From: Defluviitaleaceae bacterium
GTDB lineage: Bacteria > Bacillota > Clostridia > Lachnospirales > WRAX01
Assembly (NCBI GenBank): GCA_009787945.1
Contig: WQSI01000035.1
Span: forward strand, 1 to 14,814
DNA length: 14,814 bases
Direction of reading: 5' to 3'
The notes under the pieces were generated by a model. It saw nothing but the letters and a program-made list of their open reading frames with translations. It was not told the origin of the DNA and made no database searches. This document shows, one piece after another, positions 8,917-14,394 of the stretch (within the stretch, counting starts at the first letter, position 1; each line of letters opens with the position of its first letter). A program made the position numbers and the translations under genes.

Positions 8917-8960
8917 AAAAAAACAAACCCATCTGGGCTTAACCGAGATAGGTTTGTTTT
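8917..8960 (-). terminator. Leader (attenuator) terminator upstream of the importer-argH operon
   Basis: Arms 8960-8943 and 8937-8920 pair over 18 positions with one G-U pair and one mismatch, around a 5-nt loop (TTAAG on the transcript), followed by a run of seven T (8923-8917). It lies between the leader ORF stop and the first structural gene, downstream of the operon promoter. It must therefore act inside the 5' leader as an attenuator and not at an operon end. Its first arm can also pair with an upstream leader segment (see findings). Confidence 0.87.
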
Positions 8961-8999
8961 GTTATATTTTTGTGAGTTCACTTGTACAATCGCAGAAAA

Positions 9000-9116
9000 T
9001 TATTCTGGGGGATTATCCAAAGGAGCACACAACACAAAACCACCACACACGGTTGCCCATTGTGGTCTTCTCCTATTTTGTGCTGTTTGCAAATTTAAGT
9101 TTAAAGTCATATTCAT
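9000..9116 (-). CDS. Arginine-codon leader peptide (38 aa)
   Basis: A short gene beginning about 30 nt after the predicted transcription start. ATG 9116 is preceded by GAGG at about 9 nt; ATG 9110, two codons later, is an alternative start. The 38-residue peptide contains Arg15-Arg16-Arg17, encoded by AGG AGA AGA (9074-9066), within QNRRRPQW, and ends at TAA 9000-9002. No domain or membrane segment is recognisable. Its place between a sigma-A promoter and a leader terminator, ahead of an arginine-related operon, is that of an attenuation leader peptide: slow translation of the arginine codons would favour read-through. The frame stays open upstream (to 9224), but that part precedes the promoter and would not be transcribed from it. 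No homologue is recalled; the attenuation role is inferred. Confidence 0.68.
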   Translation of the reverse strand: MNMTLNLNLQTAQNRRRPQWATVCGGFVLCAPLDNPPE

Positions 9117-9152
9117 ATGCTTAAACCTCAACCTTCTAATAATCTTCCAGCT

Positions 9153-9181
9153 ATTATACACATTTCGACACCTCTTGTCAA
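9153..9181 (-). promoter_or_regulatory. Consensus sigma-A promoter of the importer-argH operon
   Basis: A perfect TTGACA (9181-9176), 17-bp spacer and perfect TATAAT (9158-9153). Transcription should start near 9146, about 270 nt before the first structural gene. The stretch above the -35 (9182-9215) is A/T-rich with A and T runs and may act as an UP element. A promoter this strong fits a system whose control lies in the leader and not at initiation. Confidence 0.9.
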
Positions 9182-9220
9182 GGCTTTTTTTATATTTTTT
9201 AATAAAAATTGTAGACATAA

Positions 9221-9252
9221 ACAAAAAAGCAGGAATATACCTGCTTTTTTGT
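9221..9252 (-). terminator. Intrinsic terminator of the metNIQ operon
   Basis: A perfect 13-bp inverted repeat (9221-9233 with 9240-9252) with GCAGG/CCTGC at the loop end and a 6-nt loop, ending in TTTTTTG on the minus strand. It begins 4 nt after the metQ stop codon. Confidence 0.9.
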
Positions 9253-9256
9253 TGTT

Positions 9257-10090
9257 TTAGGGTTGTAAAAACGTCGGTACAACCCTGCCTTGGTATTGGG
9301 CATCAATAAAATCCCTAACAGACTGGCTATTCAATGCGTCAATAAGAGCCAGCACTCTCGCATCATCCTGATAACCATCACGAACCACCACAAAGTTGGT
9401 GAAAAACTCTTGGGCGGCAGAGGAAACCGTGTCCTCGCCGCTACCTTCAACAGCTAGATGGATGACGCCGCCCTGCAAAGCAAAATTGCCATTGATGACT
9501 GCAAAGTCCACATCCGCAAGCACAGAAGCCAACACATCTGCAGCCATCGGGCGAATATCCAAGTCTAAAGGGTTTTGGGCGATGCTCTGGGTGGCGTTTG
9601 CCGTGGTGCGGGTTTCGTCATATAGGGTGATAAGCTCTAGGGATTCCAACAACTGTAAGGCGCGAGCCTCGTTGGTGGGGTCGTTAGGTATAGCGATGAT
9701 TGCGTTAGCACCTAGGCTGTCCAAACTGGTATTTGGGGTGTTTGCATAAAGGCGCAAGGGTTCAAAGTGGACACCGAAAACAGGCACAAGGTTGGCGTTG
9801 TTGTCTGCATTAAAGCCCTGTAAAAACGGGCGGTGTTGGAAAAAGTTAATGTCAATATCCCCTTCATTAAGTGCAATGTTGGGGGCTATAAAGTCGTTAA
9901 ACACTCTAAGTTCCACTTCAAAACCTTGTTCTTCCAACGCGGGGGTTATATGGGCTAAAATTTCTGAGTGAGGTACAGCAGTTGCGCCAATGCGTATTAC
10001 ATTGTCGTCGTCATCGCCCCCGCAAGCCGCCAAAACAAACAAAGAGCCAAATACACCAAACACCAACAAAGCTTTTAAAATCTTTTTCAT
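9257..10090 (-). CDS. metQ: Methionine ABC transporter, substrate-binding lipoprotein MetQ
   Basis: Binds methionine (often D- as well as L-) outside the cell for the MetNI importer; NlpA family. The 277-residue product has a lipoprotein signal with lipobox LAAC near residue 22, an acidic linker (GGDDDDN) and the family's landmarks: IRIGATAVPHSEIL, then ALNEGDIDINFFQHRPFL, close to the canonical DANYFQH segment. Start ATG 10090 follows AAAGGAGG by 7 nt; a start further upstream (to 10123) would run into metI and lose the clean signal peptide. Only 1 nt separates it from the metI stop, indicating tight coupling. It is the last gene of the T-box-controlled operon and is followed at once by a strong terminator. 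Other NlpA proteins bind dipeptides, but the neighbouring metN, metI and AUG T-box make methionine the best assignment. Confidence 0.94.
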   Translation of the reverse strand: MKKILKALLVFGVFGSLFVLAACGGDDDDNVIRIGATAVPHSEILAHITPALEEQGFEVELRVFNDFIAPNIALNEGDIDINFFQHRPFLQGFNADNNANLVPVFGVHFEPLRLYANTPNTSLDSLGANAIIAIPNDPTNEARALQLLESLELITLYDETRTTANATQSIAQNPLDLDIRPMAADVLASVLADVDFAVINGNFALQGGVIHLAVEGSGEDTVSSAAQEFFTNFVVVRDGYQDDARVLALIDALNSQSVRDFIDAQYQGRVVPTFLQP

Positions 10091-10091
10091 A

Positions 10092-10781
10092 CTAAATCCT
10101 CCTTTGGATAATTCTTTTGTCAATTTTCGCCGCCAAAAAGTTAAATAGCAACTGTATCAATGTTACAATAATAACAATCACAACCACAATAACAATTATA
10201 ACATCTGTGTCGCTTCGCATATGACCGTATCTTATTGCCATGTCGCCTAGCCCGCCAGCGGCAATGGCCCCCGTCATGGCGGAAAAGTTCATAATCATTA
10301 TTGCCGTAATGGAAAACCCGCGTATAAGGGAAGGTATGCTTTCTGGCAGCATAACTTTGCAAATTATTTGCAGATTGGTAGCCCCCATGGACTTTGCCGC
10401 GTCAATCACCCCAACATCCACTTCGTTGATGGCAGCCTCTACCATCCTCGCTATAAAGGGGGCGGCAGCGATTATGAGAGGTACAAGGGCGGCGGTAGAC
10501 CCAATTCCAGTGCCTACCACAAAGCGGGTAAATGTCATCAAAGCTACCATAAGTATCAAAAACGGTATAGAGCGGACAGTGTTGACCACAAAGCCAAGAA
10601 CAGCATGGATTGGCTTGTTAGGGAAAAGCCCGCCTTTGTTGAGGCATACTATTAAAACGCCTAGAGGTAGACCCAAAAGATAAGCCAATCCCACCGTGGT
10701 AAAGGTCATATAAAGGGTGGTCAAGGTTTCTGTCCAAATAACCTCCCTAAAGTTTAAAAATGTTTCCCAAAGATTTGCCAT
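10092..10781 (-). CDS. metI: Methionine ABC transporter, permease MetI
   Basis: The membrane channel of the methionine importer; 229 residues, close to the usual ~217-230. It has about five hydrophobic segments, starting with TLYMTFTTVGLAYLLGLPLG, and the coupling loop EVDVGVIDAAKSMGATNLQI followed by MLPESIPSLIRG, typical of MetI. The last helix is unusually rich in Ile/Val (about residues 192-208). ATG 10781 follows AAAGGAGGGTG at good spacing, 23 nt after the metN stop. It probably works as a homodimer with two MetN subunits. Confidence 0.95.
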   Translation of the reverse strand: MANLWETFLNFREVIWTETLTTLYMTFTTVGLAYLLGLPLGVLIVCLNKGGLFPNKPIHAVLGFVVNTVRSIPFLILMVALMTFTRFVVGTGIGSTAALVPLIIAAAPFIARMVEAAINEVDVGVIDAAKSMGATNLQIICKVMLPESIPSLIRGFSITAIMIMNFSAMTGAIAAGGLGDMAIRYGHMRSDTDVIIVIVVVIVIIVTLIQLLFNFLAAKIDKRIIQRRI

Positions 10782-10804
10782 TAAATCACCCTCCTTTACT
10801 AATA

Positions 10805-11566
10805 CTACAAATCCAGCAACATTCGCGTGGCGGGATTTTTAGGGTTTTCTAAAATTTGCGGTACATTGCCCATCTCCACAATTTGTCCCCCTTCCAACAC
10901 CAAAGCCTTGTTGCACACGGCACGCACCACATGGATGTCGTGGGTGATAATTACTATGGTCGTGCCGAGTTTGACATTAATTTCCTTTATCAGCTTCAGT
11001 ATTTCTTTAGCGGTAAAGCTGTCTAAAGCAGATGTCGGCTCGTCACATAAGAGGATTTTTGGACTTGTAGAAAGGGCGCGGGCGATTGCCACCCTTTGTT
11101 TTTGTCCGCCAGACAAACTGGCAGGATACGCTTCCGTCTTATCGCCAAGCCCCACCAGTTGCGCTAATTCTTCACAGCGTTTTTTGATGAGCCTTTTGTG
11201 TTGGAAGTAGCCTTTTATGGTTTTTTTGTCAACACCAGCTAACTCTAAAGGGAAAGCAATGTTTTTGGCGACTGACCGCTGCATCAGCAAATTATAACCC
11301 TGAAAAACCGTGCCGATGTTTTTCTTGATTGCATTAGCCCTGCTGTTTTTAATTCCGCAGGCAGACTCGCCTAAGATTGTCAAATCCCCCGCGGTGGGCT
11401 GCTCTAGCATCCCGAAAAGCTTTAACATGGTAGATTTGCCAGCTCCGCTTTTGCCCACTATGCCAAAAACATCCCCCTGTTCAATTGTTAGGGACACATT
11501 GTCCAGGGCTTTTTCACCTGTGCTATAAATCTTCGTAACGCCAGATAATTCTATTACTGGCATCAT
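10805..11566 (-). CDS. metN: Methionine ABC transporter, ATP-binding protein MetN (no NIL domain)
   Basis: Powers methionine import through MetI. The product is 253 residues with Walker A GKSGAGKST, signature LSGGQKQRV, Walker B ILLCDEPTSALDS and H-loop THDIHVV. Start choice: ATG 11566 lies 7 nt after AAGGGGG; the frame stays open upstream to 11668, but that segment is inside the T-box terminator. Typical MetN proteins have about 340 residues, the last ~95 being a NIL (ACT-like) domain that binds methionine and shuts the transporter from inside. Here the protein stops right after the ATPase core (ATRMLLDL), and metI begins 23 nt later, so the domain is absent and not frameshifted. The MetN name rests on the metI/metQ neighbours and the methionine T-box. 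It is also the first gene of the operon. Confidence 0.9.
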   Translation of the reverse strand: MMPVIELSGVTKIYSTGEKALDNVSLTIEQGDVFGIVGKSGAGKSTMLKLFGMLEQPTAGDLTILGESACGIKNSRANAIKKNIGTVFQGYNLLMQRSVAKNIAFPLELAGVDKKTIKGYFQHKRLIKKRCEELAQLVGLGDKTEAYPASLSGGQKQRVAIARALSTSPKILLCDEPTSALDSFTAKEILKLIKEINVKLGTTIVIITHDIHVVRAVCNKALVLEGGQIVEMGNVPQILENPKNPATRMLLDL

Positions 11567-11600
11567 CTCCACACCCCCTTCGTTGTGCTTCCCAAAGACC

Positions 11601-11643
11601 AAAAAGCCCCTAGGGAATGCACATAAAAATGCAATCCCTAGGG
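11601..11643 (-). terminator. Terminator hairpin of the metNIQ T-box
   Basis: Arms 11643-11630 and 11621-11607 (core CCCTAGGGA/TCCCTAGGGG) pair with one mismatch around an ~8-nt A/T loop and are followed by TTTTT. The 5' arm overlaps the antiterminator strand, giving the two exclusive states of the T-box. Confidence 0.88.
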
Positions 11644-11929
11644 ACGAGAAATTCACCCGTGGTACCACCCTAGTTCATCTTGATGTCGCCACCAAGACCT
11701 CATCAGATGCTGGCCAAAAAGTTGCAGGCGAAACATCCTATCGCTGTAACGTGCGAACACGCGAAACCCTTAGCCCTGTAAAACAACACCTCGAATCTCG
11801 AAGGCTCCCAGACCATATTCAGTAAACTGCACGGCATTTCCCTCTCAGCCAGCCCAAATAACGGGACGGGGGAAACTCTCTGTAAGCCAGAAATTTTACT
11901 TACTCTCCTGTTCATAGCCATATATAATT
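11601..11929 (-). promoter_or_regulatory. T-box riboswitch (methionine specifier) ahead of metNIQ
   Basis: On the minus strand the T-box core AGGGTGGTACCACG (11671-11658) is clear. The TGGT bulge can pair with tRNA ending ACCA, fitting the A discriminator of elongator tRNA-Met. Upstream, stem I carries AGTAA/TTACT pairing and a specifier loop TGAATATGG; the ATG at 11816-11814 reads as a methionine codon, though TAT one base earlier is a possible alternative. Antiterminator pairing CTAGGG (11673-11668) with CCCTAG (11643-11638) competes with a terminator hairpin, 11643-11630 with 11621-11607, followed by CTTTTT. Uncharged tRNA-Met should stabilise the antiterminator and switch on metNIQ when methionine is scarce. 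The class is certain; the specifier register is likely. Confidence 0.95.
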
Positions 11930-11935
11930 TTATTC

Positions 11936-11963
11936 ATTATACACATTTTAAAACTTTTGTCAA
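11936..11963 (-). promoter_or_regulatory. Sigma-A promoter of the metNIQ T-box transcript
   Basis: TTGACA (11963-11958), 16-bp spacer, TATAAT (11941-11936); start expected near 11929. The 13 bases AAATGTGTATAAT through the -10 are identical to those in the importer-argH promoter (9165-9153). Just upstream are three A/T tracts at 10-bp spacing (11971-12000). Confidence 0.87.
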
Positions 11964-11993
11964 GGGTTTTTTGAAAAAAATTCAAAAAAATTT

Positions 11994-12025
11994 GAAAAAA
12001 TAGGGCGAGGTTAAGTCCTCGCCCT
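11994..12025 (-). terminator. Intrinsic terminator of the MerR-family gene
   Basis: A 9-bp stem (12025-12017 with 12010-12002; core GGGCGAGG/CCTCGCCC), 6-nt loop, then ATTTTTTC on the minus strand. It ends the regulator transcript 9 nt past its stop. Its T-run forms part of the A/T tracts above the metNIQ promoter. Confidence 0.9.
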
Positions 12026-12034
12026 CAACAAGTG

Positions 12035-12793
12035 TTAATTACAATACACATTAATGGCGTCACGCAGAAATTCAGCACCGCCCTCAACTATCTCATCATA
12101 AAAAGATTTAAAGCGCGGGTCTGCAACATACATTTCCCCAAGGGCTTTGTGGTATTCTTTGTTGTATTGGTCTGGACTGTAAATTTGCAGCCATTTTCGG
12201 TGCAATTCGCAAGTTTTATAGGCTTCTTTGCTGGCGGGGTCACCTGTTTTAAAGGCGGATTTTAAAGCATCTTCTACAGCTATCCGCAATTCTTCGCCTT
12301 TATCAAACTGCCCCTTGCTCATATTCTTTAAATGGGCATTAGATTTGTCCGCGGTATCATCACCATATTTTTCACGTATTTCTGCACCATATTTTTGCTC
12401 ATTCCTGTTAATTAGGTCTTGCTTAAAGCCTTCAAACTTTTCTTTGTCGGTCATCGCTAACTCTCCTTTCATTGCGGCTATAGATTTTGTAACATTGTTT
12501 ATTAATACGTCCAGCCGCTGCCTTTTGTTTTGGAGTTCTGAAAGATGCTTATTAAAAGCTTCTTGCCTGTCAAATGTGGGATTGGATAATAACTCCTTTA
12601 TGTCGCTTAAAGCAAATCCCAACTCTTTATAAAATAAAATTTGCTGCAAGGTATCTACTTCTTTTTCGCTGTAAATGCGATAGCCAGAATACTCCGTTCT
12701 TATTGGTTTTAACAAGCCAATGTTGTCATAATGCCGTAGGGTTCTGGCGGTTATCCCAGACATTTTTGCAAGCTTGTTACTTGTATATTCCAC
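12035..12793 (-). CDS. MerR-family transcriptional activator with TipAS-type sensor domain
   Basis: The N-terminal winged helix-turn-helix (about residues 1-70) matches MerR: EYTSNKLAKMSGITARTLRH, then YDNIGLLKP, GYRIYSEKEVDTLQQI and YKELGFALSDI. A coiled-coil dimer helix (~75-110) follows. The C-terminal part (~120-252), rich in helices with DKEKFEGFKQ, LHRKWLQIYSPDQYNKEYH and AEFLRDAINVYC, resembles the TipAS domain, which in TipAL binds thiopeptide antibiotics and similar ligands. Start: GTG 12793 after AAAGGAGG gives the usual MEYT N-terminus (252 residues); the ATG at 12820 lies within the -10 element, so it cannot be the start from this promoter. Such proteins bend promoters with over-long spacers; its own promoter has a 19-bp spacer, suggesting autoregulation. 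No efflux pump or other obvious target lies next to it. Ligand unknown. Confidence 0.9.
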   Translation of the reverse strand: MEYTSNKLAKMSGITARTLRHYDNIGLLKPIRTEYSGYRIYSEKEVDTLQQILFYKELGFALSDIKELLSNPTFDRQEAFNKHLSELQNKRQRLDVLINNVTKSIAAMKGELAMTDKEKFEGFKQDLINRNEQKYGAEIREKYGDDTADKSNAHLKNMSKGQFDKGEELRIAVEDALKSAFKTGDPASKEAYKTCELHRKWLQIYSPDQYNKEYHKALGEMYVADPRFKSFYDEIVEGGAEFLRDAINVYCN

Positions 12794-12818
12794 TTCGTTC
12801 AGCACCTCCTTTGAAATC

Positions 12819-12849
12819 ATTATAAACTATTACCCAACGTCAAAGTCAA
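12819..12849 (-). promoter_or_regulatory. MerR-type promoter with 19-bp spacer
   Basis: TTGACT (12849-12844), 19-bp spacer (12843-12825), TATAAT (12824-12819). A 19-bp gap is too long for good basal activity and is the hallmark of promoters activated by MerR proteins through DNA untwisting. It drives the MerR-family gene itself, with a predicted start near 12812. No long clear dyad was seen in the spacer. Confidence 0.7.
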
Positions 12850-12890
12850 TACCTTTTGTTAAAATTTTTAAAAAGTTTTTTAATATCACA

Positions 12891-14285
12891 TCATGTCCCG
12901 CAAAATGTCTTGTATCCACAATTCGCATGTTTTGGTGGTTGTGAGTAGGTTTGGGAATCTTCAAATGGCTTGCTTAGTGCCGCCAGCAGATTGTGCATTT
13001 CAGACAAATCCCCTTGTTCGGCACTAGCCAAAGCTTCTTCTACGTGATGGTTTCTTGGTATGGCTGCTGGATTGTGTTTTAGCATTATATTTTCGTCTTG
13101 ATTTTTTAATCTTGATTGCCACTTTTTATGCCAGTCAATTAATGGTGGTGACTTTTGGGCAGAGGGCAGGGAGCGAAAGGTTGCCGTGTAATCCAGTTTA
13201 TTTTTTGCCATTAAATCCAACAGCTCTGCCATCATCTCCGTGTCCGTTGGCTCTTCGCCTAAAATGCCCACCTTGTTCCTCATGCCAGCAATCCAATTTT
13301 TGTTATAACTTCCCCAGTATTGGGCGATTGAGCCTTTCGCTTGTTCAATGACTTCGCTTTCGCTCCCGTCAAATAAAGGCATCACGGCTTCTGCCAACCT
13401 AGCCAGATTCCACGCGCCTATCTTAGGTTGATTGTCGTATGCATATCGCCCTAATTTGTCAATGGAGCTAAAAACGGTACCTGGGTCGTAGGTATCCATA
13501 AATGCGCAAGGACCATAATCTATTGTTTCGCCGCTTATTGACATATTGTCAGTATTCATCACGCCATGGATAAAACCCACCAGCTGCCAGCTTGCGATTA
13601 GCGACCCTTGGCGTTTGGCAACTTCTTGTAAAAATAAAATATATTTATTTTCTTTGTTCTCCAAATCAGGAAAATGCCGCCAGATGCTGTAATCTGCTAA
13701 TTTACGCAAATCATCTTTAGTGCCAAAAGCAGATATATAGTTGAAAGTTCCCACCCTAATATGACTAGAGGCGACCCGCGTCAAAATCGCACCCTGCAAT
13801 GTTTTTTCGCGCATAACATCCACACCCGTTGTTGCAACTGCAAGGGAACGTGTGGTTGGTATACCTAGAAAATACATGGCTTCGCTGATGATATATTCCC
13901 TTAACATGGGGGAAAGAGCGGCACGACCATCCCCGCCGCGGGAAAAAGCCGTGCGCCCTGACCCCTTTAATTGAATATCGAATCTGTCGCCTTTTGGGGT
14001 GATTTGCTCTCCTAATAAAACTGCCCGCCCATCACCTAACATGGCAAAATGCCCGAATTGGTAACCTGCATATGCTTGGGAAATAGGATTTGCACCACAA
14101 GGCAAGCGGCTTCCCGCAAATATATCTGGTGATATGTTTGCGGGGTTTAGCCCAAGTTCCTTCGCCAGAGGTTGGTTAAATATAACGATTTCTGGACTTA
14201 CAGCCCCCTCTGGCTCTTGGTTTTGATAAAATATTTCAGGAAGAGCCGCGTAAGTATTCTCTAAATTCCAACCTTCATTTTGCAT
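12891..14285 (-). CDS. selO: Protein adenylyltransferase SelO (YdiU family)
   Basis: A pseudokinase-fold enzyme that transfers AMP from ATP to Ser/Thr/Tyr of target proteins, linked in other bacteria to redox stress. 464 residues, close to E. coli YdiU (478). The active-site set, matched by spacing to the Pseudomonas enzyme as I recall it, is complete: Lys107 (QLKGSGRTAFSRGGDGRAAL), Glu130, Arg170 and Arg177, then HGVMNTDNM with Asp246 and Asn247, and Asp256 of the DYG motif. The C-terminus ends FCGT: a conserved-position cysteine, with no in-frame TGA to suggest selenocysteine. ATG 14285 follows GGAGG by 9 nt. It is divergent from the fumarase gene across a 109-bp gap and lies 97 bp upstream of the regulator start. 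No clear promoter or terminator of its own was found, so partial read-through into the regulator gene is possible. Confidence 0.95.
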   Translation of the reverse strand: MQNEGWNLENTYAALPEIFYQNQEPEGAVSPEIVIFNQPLAKELGLNPANISPDIFAGSRLPCGANPISQAYAGYQFGHFAMLGDGRAVLLGEQITPKGDRFDIQLKGSGRTAFSRGGDGRAALSPMLREYIISEAMYFLGIPTTRSLAVATTGVDVMREKTLQGAILTRVASSHIRVGTFNYISAFGTKDDLRKLADYSIWRHFPDLENKENKYILFLQEVAKRQGSLIASWQLVGFIHGVMNTDNMSISGETIDYGPCAFMDTYDPGTVFSSIDKLGRYAYDNQPKIGAWNLARLAEAVMPLFDGSESEVIEQAKGSIAQYWGSYNKNWIAGMRNKVGILGEEPTDTEMMAELLDLMAKNKLDYTATFRSLPSAQKSPPLIDWHKKWQSRLKNQDENIMLKHNPAAIPRNHHVEEALASAEQGDLSEMHNLLAALSKPFEDSQTYSQPPKHANCGYKTFCGT

Positions 14286-14343
14286 AACATTTGCCCTCCG
14301 ATTACTTTTTCTTACTTAGTCTTTCACAATATCAAATATATAC

Positions 14344-14372
14344 TTGACGAGTTTTGGATTAAAATATATAAT
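14344..14372 (+). promoter_or_regulatory. Sigma-A promoter of the fumarase alpha-subunit gene
   Basis: TTGACG (14344-14349), 17-bp spacer, TATAAT (14367-14372). Start near 14379 gives a very short leader before the AGGAGG ribosome binding site (14382-14387). It lies in the 109-bp divergent gap shared with selO. Confidence 0.83.
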
Positions 14373-14394
14373 AAATTATATAGGAGGTGGTAGT

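Noticed and set aside
9117..9224. In-frame N-terminal extension of the leader ORF (to 74 residues)
   Set aside because: It covers the -10/-35 elements and runs into the metQ terminator, so it would not be on the transcript from this promoter. The ribosome binding site and ATG at 9116 are the better start.
10091..10123. Upstream start of MetQ (288 residues)
   Set aside because: It lies inside metI and spoils the lipoprotein signal. ATG 10090 has AAAGGAGG at 7 nt.
11567..11668. Longer MetN start giving 287 residues
   Set aside because: The extra 34 residues would be translated from the T-box antiterminator/terminator. ATG 11566 has a proper AAGGGGG ribosome binding site.
11703..11921. 72-residue minus-strand ORF upstream of metN
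   Set aside because: It lies inside the structured T-box RNA, covers stem I and the specifier region, and has no coding-like composition.
12845..12890. Possible terminator after selO
   Set aside because: Only an A/T palindrome (TTAAAAA/TTTTTAA) is present, without a GC stem; too weak to call.
12891..12902. Selenocysteine at the end of SelO
   Set aside because: The conserved position is an ordinary Cys codon (FCGT end) and the final TGA is a normal stop. No in-frame TGA precedes it and no SECIS-like hairpin was seen.
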